Origin: UMGS902 sp045538895
GTDB taxonomy: Bacteria; Bacillota; Clostridia; Oscillospirales; CAG-272
DNA: 54,896 nucleotides
NCBI GenBank assembly: GCA_045538895.1
Contig: JAZQEH010000098.1
Coordinates: forward strand, 1 to 54,896
Reading direction: 5' to 3'
Every line of letters begins with the position of its first letter. Positions within the stretch are counted from its first letter, which is position 1. Below the pieces are notes generated by a model. That model searched no databases. It had not been told where the DNA came from and saw only the letters and a list, made by a program, of their open reading frames with translations. The position numbers and the translations under genes were made by a program. Positions 25,219 through 32,882 of this stretch are shown here, in pieces.

Positions 25219-25510
25219 CTGTAAAAGCTTTCAGCATGATCAGGGCAGTTCCTATTATGGATGAAATTATCCATAGCGTATTGGTCAGCCCGTTTGACCA
25301 GGAAAGAATCATGCCTATCAGCACAAACGGAAGGTATAGCATAAGTGCAAGAACAACTGCAAAAATTATACCCATACCAATCATTTTAATTGTGAAAAAG
25401 CGGTTATAAGATACATCGTTCGGCCAACCGCAGCGTGGGCATTTGTCAAGCCATGCATCATGTTCGGTTCCGCAATGCTTACAGTTTACGGTTTTTTTAA
25501 GTAATCCCAT
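25214..25510 (-). CDS. small zinc-ribbon membrane protein
   Basis: A 98-residue protein. The N terminus has a zinc ribbon, C-K-H-C at 10-13 and C-P-R-C at 24-27, followed by two hydrophobic helices (about 42-70 and 76-95). No enzyme motif. It is the third gene of the operon that begins with the M23 protein and starts 13 nt after the Sel1-repeat gene. Function unknown; a zinc ribbon joined to membrane helices suggests a membrane accessory role, which is inference. The last bases overlap the terminator. Confidence 0.75.
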   Translation of the reverse strand: MGLLKKTVNCKHCGTEHDAWLDKCPRCGWPNDVSYNRFFTIKMIGMGIIFAVVLALMLYLPFVLIGMILSWSNGLTNTLWIISSIIGTALIMLKAFTE

Positions 25511-25523
25511 ATATTTCCTCTTT

Positions 25524-26945
25524 CTATTTCGTACTTCCGGTACGGTATCCGTAGATATCGTACGTTACTATTTCACCGTTACTTTGTATTTCACTGTGAC
25601 CGGTAGAGTAACCGTAAATGTCATAGTGATTTATTCGTGAGCCATCCACAACGGATGTGCCGGCGCTGTAACCGTAGATGTCCTTGTGCGAGATGTTTCC
25701 GCGTCCGTCATACTCGCTTGTGCCTATAGTGTAACCATGATTATCTCTGTGCACGGCTTTGCCGTCTTTATATTCTGTAGTACCTGTGTTATAGCCGTAA
25801 ATATTTGTGTTGTTATAGGTAACAGCCGCCGAGGTTCCGCCACCGCAACCGAGTATGAGCAAAAGGACAATAATCCATCCGGGATTTTCGAGTCCCCATT
25901 TTGCCACGGCGATTCCGGCAAAGAACAGGAGTATTACTGCTAAAACTGTAATAATGATTGAAACTGTGAACTTGGTTTTTGCTTTTTTTAAGGCTTTTGC
26001 AGATTTTAAAATCGGTAAAACAGATTTATCGCCGTATTTTGCCGCTTTTTCGTAGTATTCGACTGCGAGAGCATGGTTCTTGGGTATGCCGTCACCGCTG
26101 TCATATAAAAGCCCCAAAAGCTTGTATGCTTCAACAACGCCTGCCTTTTCAGCCTTCTTCGCCCATTCTAACGCTTTTGTCATATCCTTGGCAGTGCCTC
26201 TGCCTGTCATATAGCACTTTGTCAAAAATGGGAGAGCAAAAACGTTTCCGTTTTCGGCAGCTTTTTTGTACCATTTGAAGCTTTCGTAATAATTTTGTGT
26301 AACGCCTTCTCCGGCACCGTACATGAGAGCAACAATATACTGTGCGTCGGCATCGTCTAAAAGTGCTGCACGTTTATAGTATTCAAACGCTTTCGCTTTA
26401 TTGCTGGCAACACCCGAACCCGATAAATATGCATTTCCCAGATTTGAAATTGCCTCTACGTGGTCTTCTTCGGCAGCCATTTTAAAGAGTCGCACTGCTT
26501 CGGCGGTATCTTCTTTTATGCCATCTCCCATGTAGTATTTTGTTCCCAGATAATATGCGGCGTTTGCGTTGTTTTGTGCAATGGCTTTTTTTAACCATTC
26601 AACACCTTTTTCGGTATTTTTTGCTACGTGTGTTCCTTCAAAATAGAATGCGCCAACATAGTACATGCAATTTGCATTTCCTGAATTTGCACCTTCGTTG
26701 AACCAATAGAACGCTTTTTGTTCGCTTTGGCAAACACCCGAGCCGGAAAGGTAGCATACGCCGAGAAGATATTGACCGTGTGAATTACCTTGCATTGCCG
26801 CTTTTTCTAACCACCGTGCAGCTTCTGTATAGTTTTTAGTTGTGCCTTCGCCTAAAAAATAATCAGTTCCAACTTCAACCTGCGCATCGGCATCACCGCT
26901 TTGCGCGGCTTTTAAAAGTTCTTCAAAAGTTAACTCATCTGACAT
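25524..26945 (-). CDS. Sel1-repeat protein with TM helices and C-terminal YGY repeats
   Basis: A 473-residue protein. Residues 1-320 are about nine 36-residue Sel1-like repeats (A-x-x-x-L-G-x-x-Y-x-x-G-x-G, for example AQYLLGVCYLSGSGV-type units) that form a superhelical protein-binding scaffold. Two hydrophobic helices follow (about 333-352 and 357-376). The C-terminal 95 residues hold five or six copies of an IYGYxxGxS/T motif about 21 residues apart. No signal peptide, so the Sel1 part is probably cytoplasmic and the tail on the same side. It is co-transcribed with the M23 protein (11 nt gap) and the zinc-ribbon gene. Confidence 0.82.
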   Translation of the reverse strand: MSDELTFEELLKAAQSGDADAQVEVGTDYFLGEGTTKNYTEAARWLEKAAMQGNSHGQYLLGVCYLSGSGVCQSEQKAFYWFNEGANSGNANCMYYVGAFYFEGTHVAKNTEKGVEWLKKAIAQNNANAAYYLGTKYYMGDGIKEDTAEAVRLFKMAAEEDHVEAISNLGNAYLSGSGVASNKAKAFEYYKRAALLDDADAQYIVALMYGAGEGVTQNYYESFKWYKKAAENGNVFALPFLTKCYMTGRGTAKDMTKALEWAKKAEKAGVVEAYKLLGLLYDSGDGIPKNHALAVEYYEKAAKYGDKSVLPILKSAKALKKAKTKFTVSIIITVLAVILLFFAGIAVAKWGLENPGWIIVLLLILGCGGGTSAAVTYNNTNIYGYNTGTTEYKDGKAVHRDNHGYTIGTSEYDGRGNISHKDIYGYSAGTSVVDGSRINHYDIYGYSTGHSEIQSNGEIVTYDIYGYRTGSTK

Positions 26946-26956
26946 TTGGTAGCTCC

Positions 26957-28960
26957 TTATTTAGTAATGATTACCGTAGAAGTTGCTCCGTCCCAATCTA
27001 CAGTGGCACCAAGCTTTTCAGCGATAAATCTTACGGGTGTATAGGTTCGGTCAGATCTGATAAACGGAGGGGAATCAAGTGTGTTTTCAACACCGTTTAC
27101 ATACGCCGTAGAATTGCCAATGTATAACACGATAATCGTTGTGTCATTTTGGATAGTCACTCTTTGAGATGCACTGTCCCAAGCAACAGAAGCTCCTAAT
27201 TTTTCAGCAACAAAACGGGCAGGAAGCATGGTTCTGTTCTTTTCGATTATCGGGGGAACATCGGTGAATGCAGCTTCACCGAAAACTGTTGCATTCTTTG
27301 AGCCTATTCGCATGATAATTCGATTGTCTTTGGGGGCAAGTGCGGCGATATCACGTGTTTCCTGCAAATTACATGTTTGGCAATTTCTCATTTCGATACC
27401 GGTTATGCCGACACCGGCGGGGGCGGCAACCAACCAATCGCTGAAGGTGTGTGCAGTTTTTGCAATAACCTCATTAGCCATAACGGTGCCGCAGGTTTTA
27501 CACTTTGTAACCTTTGAGCCTTCTGCTACGCAAGTAGCCGCAGTAATAGCAGGATTGTCGGCAACGTGTGCAGTTTTTGCAATAACCTCATTAGCCATAA
27601 CGGTGCCGCAGTTTTTACACTTTGTAACCTTTGAGCCTTCTGCTATGCAAGTAGCCGCAGTAATAGCAGGAGTGTGGGCAACGTGTGCAGTTTTTGCAAT
27701 AACCTCGTTAGCCATAACGGTGCCGCAGGTTTTACACTTTGTAACCTTTGAGCCGTCTGCTACGCAAGTAGCCGCAGTAACAATGGGAGTGTCGGCAACG
27801 TGTGCAGTTTTTGCAATAACCTCATTAGCCATAACGGTGCCGCAGTTTTTACACTTTGTTACTTTTGAGCCGTCTGCTATGCAAGTAGCCGCAGTAATAG
27901 CAGGTGTGCCGGCTACGTGTGTAGCTTTGGGAATTGTTTCGGTGTACGAGTGCTTGCATATGCTGCACGAAAAGGTTTTGATTCCCGTAGCAGAGCATGT
28001 AGCGGCTTTCGTTACTACAGATGTGTACGTATGTGTATTAAGCTTCGCCAGTGTTTCACCACCGCTTAATAATTCGTTGCAGTCTGCACAGTATATTGCG
28101 GATTTCGTACCTGAAGCTGCACAGGTAGGTGCTACTTCGGCAACTGTTTTTGTTTTAGCATGACGGCAGTAAGAATATTTTATATTAGTGCCGAGAGGAT
28201 CAAAGCAGTTTTTAGCGGTTGGGTTTGCGGTATACCAAAGGTCATAGTCGGGGTTAGTTGCTTTTCCGTACATAACACCGAAATGAAGGTGTGGGCCTGT
28301 GCTAGAACCGCTATTGCCGCTACGTGCGACAATGTCACCACGTTTAACGGTTTGGTTGCAGTGAACCAGTATTTTATCCAAATGCTCATAAATGGTAGAG
28401 ATACCGAGTTCGCTATGATAAATTATCAAGTAAACCCCGCGGGCTTTGCTTTCATACGTGTCCATAACTATACCGTCGGCGGCAACATATACGTCAGTTC
28501 CTACATTTGCGGAAATGTCAATACCCGAATGATAGCGTAGACCGCTTTCACGCAGTTCACCAAATCCACTGGTTACGTATGTATTTGCTATTGGCCATAG
28601 CAACTCATAAGTGCGTTCTTTATATCCACGTGAGGTAAGCTCGCTTAACATTTTTGAGCGTGAAGCGGGGCCAAACATGCCGTCAACCTCAAGGGAAAAA
28701 TGCTTTTGATAGTTTATTACAGCATTGTAGGTAGCGGGACCGAATGAACCGTCAACGGTGAGACCCGCATTCATGACAATATTTAATGCTTCCTGTAACC
28801 ATTTTACTTGGTTTCCGGTGTGACCTTGCATAAGCGGAATAGAAGGAGTTTCGCCGTACTTCCAAGGGCCGAGGTTGGTATTATTTTCCGCAGAAAAAGC
28901 GGTGACACAGCATATACTGAAAAAAACGCAGAAAACCAAAAGAACTACAAGTTTTTTCAT
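26957..28960 (-). CDS. secreted M23 peptidase with PG-binding, Cys-repeat and copper-amine-oxidase-like domains
   Basis: A 667-residue exported protein (signal peptide 1-24). Order: PG_binding_1 domain (about 45-110: GNQVKWLQEALN, FGPATYNAVINYQK); LytM/M23 zinc peptidase (about 120-235) with Y-H-S-G-I-D (His144, Asp148) and H-L-H (His224, His226); CxxC segments, including four 39-residue repeats at about 348-503; then two copper amine oxidase N-terminal-like units (RTMLPARFVAEKLGASVAWD and RTYTPVRFIAEKLGATVDWD). It should bind and cut peptidoglycan cross-links. First gene of a three-gene operon; a consensus promoter and dyads lie upstream. TGAAAGGATCTAAATC precedes the ATG. Confidence 0.88.
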   Translation of the reverse strand: MKKLVVLLVFCVFFSICCVTAFSAENNTNLGPWKYGETPSIPLMQGHTGNQVKWLQEALNIVMNAGLTVDGSFGPATYNAVINYQKHFSLEVDGMFGPASRSKMLSELTSRGYKERTYELLWPIANTYVTSGFGELRESGLRYHSGIDISANVGTDVYVAADGIVMDTYESKARGVYLIIYHSELGISTIYEHLDKILVHCNQTVKRGDIVARSGNSGSSTGPHLHFGVMYGKATNPDYDLWYTANPTAKNCFDPLGTNIKYSYCRHAKTKTVAEVAPTCAASGTKSAIYCADCNELLSGGETLAKLNTHTYTSVVTKAATCSATGIKTFSCSICKHSYTETIPKATHVAGTPAITAATCIADGSKVTKCKNCGTVMANEVIAKTAHVADTPIVTAATCVADGSKVTKCKTCGTVMANEVIAKTAHVAHTPAITAATCIAEGSKVTKCKNCGTVMANEVIAKTAHVADNPAITAATCVAEGSKVTKCKTCGTVMANEVIAKTAHTFSDWLVAAPAGVGITGIEMRNCQTCNLQETRDIAALAPKDNRIIMRIGSKNATVFGEAAFTDVPPIIEKNRTMLPARFVAEKLGASVAWDSASQRVTIQNDTTIIVLYIGNSTAYVNGVENTLDSPPFIRSDRTYTPVRFIAEKLGATVDWDGATSTVIITK
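27452..27919 (-). repeat. four 117-nt tandem repeats inside the M23 gene
   Basis: Four near-identical units of 39 codons, each carrying TCKxCG-type CxxC pairs and ending VMANEVIAKTA. Variation is confined to a few positions (D/E, T/N, I/V), suggesting recent expansion or gene conversion. Their antisense strand stays open, giving a false long plus-strand frame. Confidence 0.88.
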
Positions 28961-28981
28961 GATTTAGATCCTTTCAATTTT

Positions 28982-28999
28982 AATAACCAAACGGTTATT
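28982..28999. promoter_or_regulatory. operator-like dyad, copy 1
   Basis: AATAACC (28982-28988), AAAC, GGTTATT (28993-28999): a perfect dyad with 4-nt spacing. It lies 3 nt downstream of the M23 operon's -10 box, a typical repressor position. Confidence 0.6.
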
Positions 29000-29002
29000 A
29001 AA

Positions 29003-29031
29003 ATTATAATACAGATTACAAAACATGTCAA
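29003..29031 (-). promoter_or_regulatory. promoter of the M23-Sel1 operon
   Basis: Perfect consensus on the minus strand: TTGACA (complement of 29026-29031), 17 nt, TATAAT (complement of 29003-29008). Confidence 0.9.
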
Positions 29032-29035
29032 GTTG

Positions 29036-29053
29036 TATAATCATACGGTTATA
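29036..29053. promoter_or_regulatory. operator-like dyad, copy 2
   Basis: TATAATC (29036-29042), ATAC, GGTTATA (29047-29053). It matches copy 1 in design with one mismatch in the dyad. Its centre is 54 bp from copy 1, about five helical turns. It lies between the divergent promoters, with the XRE gene's -10 TATAAT at 29081-29086. Confidence 0.55.
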
Positions 29054-29122
29054 AAATTAAAAAGCGGACACACTCTTTGATATAATGTTTACATATTGTA
29101 TTTTAGAGTGGTGGTGAGGTAT

Positions 29123-29356
29123 TTGAAACCTAATTATTATCGCAGATTGCGTGACCTGCGAGAGGATCATGATATGACGCAGCAGCAGGTGGCTGATTAT
29201 CTTGGTATCAAGCAACCTCAGTATTTCAGATATGAATCTGGAATGAGAGCGATCCACCCGGAAGCTTTGAAAAAATTAGCAAAACTATATAATACGTCGG
29301 TTGACTATATTTTAGGGCAAACCGATGAGAAAAAGCCATATAAGCCTAAGGACTGA
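29123..29356 (+). CDS. small XRE-family transcriptional regulator
   Basis: A 77-residue helix-turn-helix protein: LRDLREDHDMTQQQVADYLG, IKQPQYFRYESGMRAI and LKKLAKLYNTSVDYILG form the standard HTH_3 domain. It consists of little beyond that domain. I place the start at the TTG at 29123 because the translated start (M-K-P-N-Y-Y-x-R-x-R-D-L-R-E-D) is the usual beginning of such proteins and GTGGTGAGGT lies just upstream; starts at 29096 or the GTG codons at 29108-29114 are possible. It is divergent from the M23 operon and is the likely reader of the dyads between them. Confidence 0.82.
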   Translation: MKPNYYRRLRDLREDHDMTQQQVADYLGIKQPQYFRYESGMRAIHPEALKKLAKLYNTSVDYILGQTDEKKPYKPKD

Positions 29357-29381
29357 ACTGCAAGGAAAATCCCTTGCAGTT
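29356..29381. terminator. bidirectional terminator
   Basis: AACTGCAAGG (29356-29365) pairs with CCTTGCAGTT (29372-29381), followed by TTTT. It separates the convergent XRE and AraC genes. Confidence 0.8.
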
Positions 29382-29383
29382 TT

Positions 29384-30358
29384 TTAATACAGTAATCCCT
29401 TGGTATCACGTATGGGCATGATTCGAGAGTGATTCTTTCTGTAAACCGAGGGTGAGCAACCGACAGCTTTGCTGAAGCAATTTGAAAAATGCTGAACGTT
29501 TGAAAAGCTGAGAGCCTCTGCAATAAGTGCAACAGGAGCATCGGAGGTTTCAAGTATTTCCTTTGCATAGCCTATTTTTTGTTGCATTACGTAATCCATC
29601 AGCGGCATGCCGTATTCCTTCATAAAACTTTTCGAAAGATGTGAGCCGCTGTAATTAACCTTGTCCGCAAGCCGTTGAATACTGATGTCAAGTGCAATAT
29701 TTTTGTCGCAGTAGTCCTTAGCAAACTCCACAAAAGTCCATTCCTGCTTGAGTTTTTTTCTCTCAAGAGCATTTGTATAATCGTTGCGTCGCTTGTCGGT
29801 AGTTGCGGCAAGTACCATGCCGAACATATATGCAGCAATTCTTTCATAGCCTTCCTGCCTCGGCTCACCAAGCTTAATATGTAGCAGAATACGGTTCATT
29901 TCTTCAAACGTATCGAAGTATTCTTCACCGTGAGCAACAAGCACGCCCTCTGTAATTCCGAGCATTGCAAAAAAGCTATTCATCAGCGTTCCTGCGACAT
30001 GTAGCCAGTATGAAGCGTAGGGCTCATTTTCATCAGGATAGTAGCTATGCGGATGCAAACGGTTGATTATGTAAACATTGCCTGCTTCTATAGGGGTTTT
30101 TTTACCATCGCATTCAATAGTACCTTTGCCGGAGTAAATGTACGCAAAATCATATATGTAAGAAAAATCGGCGGCATCTGGTTCTCTTATCAGGTGGGAA
30201 TCAGTTCTCGGACTGTGAGCGGCGGCGGCCTGAACGAAAAAGGCATCACGCGCACAAACGGATACCGTATCCTCGTGAATAAACCTTGAAACATCGGCTC
30301 CTACATTGCTTTTGGCACTTACTCTGCGTTGTAAAGTTTGAGTTTTAGCAGTTTTCAT
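29384..30358 (-). CDS. AraC family transcriptional regulator
   Basis: A 324-residue regulator. The N-terminal half is a cupin-like effector domain (AYIYSGKGTIECDGKKTPI, EAGNVYIINRLHPHSYYPDE). The C-terminal 100 residues contain two HTH motifs: ISIQRLADKVNYSGSHLSKS followed by FMKEYGMPLMDYVMQQKI, and ALIAEALSFSNVQHFSNCF followed by SKAVGCSPSVYRK. ATG at 30358 follows AAAGGAGTAGCT; the longer frame would start inside the promoter. Its effector is probably a sugar-like ligand, as for most cupin AraC proteins. It is divergent from the DUF362 ferredoxin gene, with repeated ATCTGCA half-sites between. Confidence 0.88.
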   Translation of the reverse strand: MKTAKTQTLQRRVSAKSNVGADVSRFIHEDTVSVCARDAFFVQAAAAHSPRTDSHLIREPDAADFSYIYDFAYIYSGKGTIECDGKKTPIEAGNVYIINRLHPHSYYPDENEPYASYWLHVAGTLMNSFFAMLGITEGVLVAHGEEYFDTFEEMNRILLHIKLGEPRQEGYERIAAYMFGMVLAATTDKRRNDYTNALERKKLKQEWTFVEFAKDYCDKNIALDISIQRLADKVNYSGSHLSKSFMKEYGMPLMDYVMQQKIGYAKEILETSDAPVALIAEALSFSNVQHFSNCFSKAVGCSPSVYRKNHSRIMPIRDTKGLLY

Positions 30359-30390
30359 AGCTACTCCTTTCAAAACTATCTCTTGAAATA

Positions 30391-30419
30391 ATTTTAACAT
30401 TAAGGAAAAAAGTTTTCAA
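30391..30419 (-). promoter_or_regulatory. promoter of the AraC gene
   Basis: On the minus strand TTGAAA (complement of 30414-30419), 17 nt, TAAAAT (complement of 30391-30396). Confidence 0.72.
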
Positions 30420-30477
30420 TACACTTGGCAAGTTATACCTTGAAAATATAAATTTATGTTTTATACCACCGCTTGAA

Positions 30478-30518
30478 AAAATCTGCAAAGCCTTGATATT
30501 AAAGGGATTGCAGATTTT
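30478..30518. promoter_or_regulatory. inverted repeat AAAATCTGCAA, possible AraC site
   Basis: AAAATCTGCAA (30478-30488) and its exact complement (30508-30518) are 19 nt apart, and a third AATCTGCA lies at 30541-30548. They fall in the 378-nt AT-rich gap between the divergent AraC and DUF362 genes. Repeated half-sites about two to three turns apart are typical of AraC-family binding; no experimental basis. Confidence 0.45.
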
Positions 30519-30596
30519 GCGACTAATTTCGATTAATACAAATCTGCATTTTTAAGCAGTCATTTTTTAGATAAAAATTTTGCAAAAAAACGAGTT

Positions 30597-30614
30597 TATA
30601 TCCATACGGTTATT
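30597..30614. promoter_or_regulatory. operator-like dyad, copy 3
   Basis: TATATCC (30597-30603), ATAC, GGTTATT (30608-30614). The right half and the middle match copies 1 and 2 (CATACGGTTAT is shared exactly with copy 2); the left half matches at 5 of 7 positions. It lies 65 nt upstream of the -35 of the DUF362 gene. Confidence 0.4.
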
Positions 30615-30678
30615 TAAAGTTTTATATGCAAAAAAACATAGGACGATATTATTTCGCTAAATTCACTTTATTTTAATA

Positions 30679-30707
30679 TTGTAAAATCTTTGCAGATATT
30701 ATACAAT
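30679..30707 (+). promoter_or_regulatory. promoter of the DUF362 ferredoxin gene
   Basis: TTGTAA (30679-30684), 17 nt, TACAAT (30702-30707). Confidence 0.68.
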
Positions 30708-30736
30708 ATAATAGAACTACTTTCTTGGAGTATACA

Positions 30737-31846
30737 ATGGAAAAATCAAAAGTATATTTTACATCAATGCGTGCAAAGGTTGGCGACAGTTTGCTTAATA
30801 AACTTACTCGTCTTATCAAGAAAGCAGGCATAGGCAATATCGACTTTGACGGCAAATACGTTGCAGTAAAGATCCATTTCGGCGAACCCGGCAACCTTGC
30901 ATATCTTCGTCCGAATTATGCAAAAACCGTTTGCGACGTTGTAAAGGAACTTGGCGGCAAGCCGTTTCTCACCGACTGTAATACGCTTTACGTGGGCGGC
31001 AGAAAGAATGCTCTCGACCATCTCGACAGTGCATATACAAACGGCTATAACCCGTTCCAGACGGGTGTGCATACGATAATTGCCGACGGTATCAAGGGCA
31101 CCGACGAGGTGCTTATCCCCGTTGAGGGCGGCACATACGTTAAAGAAGCAAAAATCGGCAGAGCACTTATGGATGCCGATATAATCATTTCAATGAACCA
31201 TTTCAAGGGGCACGAGTGTGCAGGATTTGGCGGTGCACTTAAAAATCTCGGTATGGGTGGCGGCAGCCGTGCCGGTAAGATGGAAATGCACAGTGCAGGC
31301 AAGCCGTTTGTTACGCCCGAACTCTGCATTGGCTGCGGTGCATGCTCACGCGTTTGCGCACACGATGCCCCCACCTTTACAGATGGCAAGGCTTATATCG
31401 ACCACGATAAATGTGTTGGCTGCGGCAGATGTATCGGTGTATGTCCCAAGGATGCAGTAGAAGCTTCCATGGACGAAAAGGGCGAGATACTCAACGCAAA
31501 GATTGCCGAGTATACAAAGGCGGTTATTAACGAAAGACCCCAGTTCCATATCAGCTTTGTTATTGACGTTTCGCCAAACTGCGACTGCCACGGCGAAAAC
31601 GACGTGCCGATCGTTCCCGATATCGGTATGTTTGCTTCGTTTGACCCCGTTGCACTTGACACCGCATGTGCAGAAGCGGTGCTTAAAGCTCCGATTATGG
31701 CTGGCTCAATTCTTGATGAGGTTGAGCATATTCACGGTGACCATTTTACCGACGTTGCTCCCTCCACGGCATGGAAAACCCAGCTTACCCATGCAGAGAA
31801 AATCGGCATAGGCACAATGGAGTATGAGCTTGTAGAAGTTAAATAA
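30737..31846 (+). CDS. DUF362 domain protein with two 4Fe-4S clusters
   Basis: A 369-residue iron-sulfur protein. The N-terminal and C-terminal parts form a split DUF362 domain (VKIHFGEPGNLAYLRPNYAK, NHFKGHECAGFGGALKNLGM, IGMFASFDPVALDTACAEAV). Two ferredoxin motifs lie between: CIGCGACSRVC at about 200-210 and CVGCGRCIGVCPKDAVE at about 226-242. Members are common in anaerobes; the reaction is unknown, but electron transfer coupled to an unidentified substrate is likely. ATG at 30737 follows TTGGAGTATACA. It is monocistronic with a terminator and is divergent from an AraC regulator that may control it. Confidence 0.9.
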   Translation: MEKSKVYFTSMRAKVGDSLLNKLTRLIKKAGIGNIDFDGKYVAVKIHFGEPGNLAYLRPNYAKTVCDVVKELGGKPFLTDCNTLYVGGRKNALDHLDSAYTNGYNPFQTGVHTIIADGIKGTDEVLIPVEGGTYVKEAKIGRALMDADIIISMNHFKGHECAGFGGALKNLGMGGGSRAGKMEMHSAGKPFVTPELCIGCGACSRVCAHDAPTFTDGKAYIDHDKCVGCGRCIGVCPKDAVEASMDEKGEILNAKIAEYTKAVINERPQFHISFVIDVSPNCDCHGENDVPIVPDIGMFASFDPVALDTACAEAVLKAPIMAGSILDEVEHIHGDHFTDVAPSTAWKTQLTHAEKIGIGTMEYELVEVK

Positions 31847-31849
31847 TAA

Positions 31850-31882
31850 AAAAAGACTTGCGAGTTTTTCGCAAGTCTTTTT
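31850..31882. terminator. bidirectional terminator
   Basis: AAAAAGACTTGCG (31850-31862) pairs with CGCAAGTCTTTTT (31870-31882). It separates the convergent DUF362 gene and the dockerin-esterase operon. Confidence 0.87.
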
Positions 31883-31887
31883 TACAT

Positions 31888-32868
31888 CTATTTAAGGGAT
31901 TGACTGTACATCCAATCAACAAGTCCGTTGTAGTTGCCGACAATTCCGAAGATATTATGAGTGAGTCCGGGGAACTCAATATATTCAACGTCTTTTGCAC
32001 CGAGATTTTGCAGTTCTTTATATAGAGCACGTAAGCGGATATGGAAACTGTAATTATCCGCATCTCCGCAGAACATGCGAAGCGGCGTGTCTGCAAGCGC
32101 TTGCAGATTCTGATATCCGTCAAGCTTCATGGAGCCTGCACACATAACTCCCGCCGCAAAGGTATTGGGATGCTCGTCTATCATATACGAAACCATAATC
32201 GAGCCGTAGGAATGGCCTGAAAGGTACATTCTGTCCGTGTCAATATTTATATGCTTTGTTAGATAATCAATCAGACTGTATACGGAGTCACGCACGTCAC
32301 GGTAGTGCGGCCAATCCATACCGCTTGGGCAGCGAGGGACAAGGTAAACCGTATCCTCGGCATATTTGCTGTAATGGATATTTGTAAAAAGTGAACCGCC
32401 GCTAAGTGAACTTGTTGGTTTTGATTCTCCGCCAAGTCCATGGAAAAATACTACAAGTACATATTCTTTATCTGCGGAATATGACGCAGGAACGTAGATG
32501 TTAAAGCCGATATCGTGATTTTTGGCATTGAAGTTTATAGTGCTGTATTGACCGAGAGTGACATAATTCCATACGCAACCATCGTGATAGGTGTTATTAA
32601 CAGCACAAAAAGACGGCTTATTACCGCTTTTCATTTTTTTGATAAAAAGGAGAATGTCGTAGATTGTTATGTCGCCGCTTGAATCCATGTCGGCTTTCTC
32701 GTTTTTTGAATTGCTTATGCACAACTTGCATATAGCGTCTACATCAGCGATTGTAAAAAGACTGTCGCCGTCAACATCGCCGAGCGTGGGCGGTACGTTT
32801 GCAAAAACGCACAGGGAGAGGGAAAAAACAATAATTGATGTGCAAATAATCAGAAACGCTTTTTTCAT
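31888..32868 (-). CDS. secreted dockerin-linked esterase (alpha/beta hydrolase)
   Basis: A 326-residue exported enzyme: signal peptide about 1-23, then an N-terminal type I dockerin with two calcium-binding repeats, GDVDGDSLFTIADVDAICKL and ADMDSSGDITIYDILLFIKK (residues about 30-82). The rest is an alpha/beta hydrolase of the PHB-depolymerase/CE1 type: VLVVFFHGLGG (oxyanion region), nucleophile Ser in LSGHSYGS, an Asp in FCGDADN and His in GLTHN complete a plausible triad. Such enzymes remove acetyl or feruloyl groups from plant polymers. The dockerin implies docking to a cohesin not present in this window. GGAGGAGTTTTT precedes the ATG; it is the last gene of a seven-gene run. Confidence 0.85.
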   Translation of the reverse strand: MKKAFLIICTSIIVFSLSLCVFANVPPTLGDVDGDSLFTIADVDAICKLCISNSKNEKADMDSSGDITIYDILLFIKKMKSGNKPSFCAVNNTYHDGCVWNYVTLGQYSTINFNAKNHDIGFNIYVPASYSADKEYVLVVFFHGLGGESKPTSSLSGGSLFTNIHYSKYAEDTVYLVPRCPSGMDWPHYRDVRDSVYSLIDYLTKHINIDTDRMYLSGHSYGSIMVSYMIDEHPNTFAAGVMCAGSMKLDGYQNLQALADTPLRMFCGDADNYSFHIRLRALYKELQNLGAKDVEYIEFPGLTHNIFGIVGNYNGLVDWMYSQSLK

Positions 32869-32882
32869 AAAAACTCCTCCGT

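Noticed and set aside
27452..27919. Regularly spaced repeats suggesting a CRISPR array
   Set aside because: The 117-nt units are in-frame protein repeats without unique spacers; no cas genes are present.
27228..28163. A 311-codon plus-strand frame
   Set aside because: It is the antisense shadow of the Cys-repeat region of the M23 gene; the repeats keep the other strand open. The minus-strand protein has clear domains.
31888..32868. A possible cellulosome locus
   Set aside because: Only one dockerin protein and no cohesin or scaffoldin in the window; a lone dockerin does not show a cellulosome.
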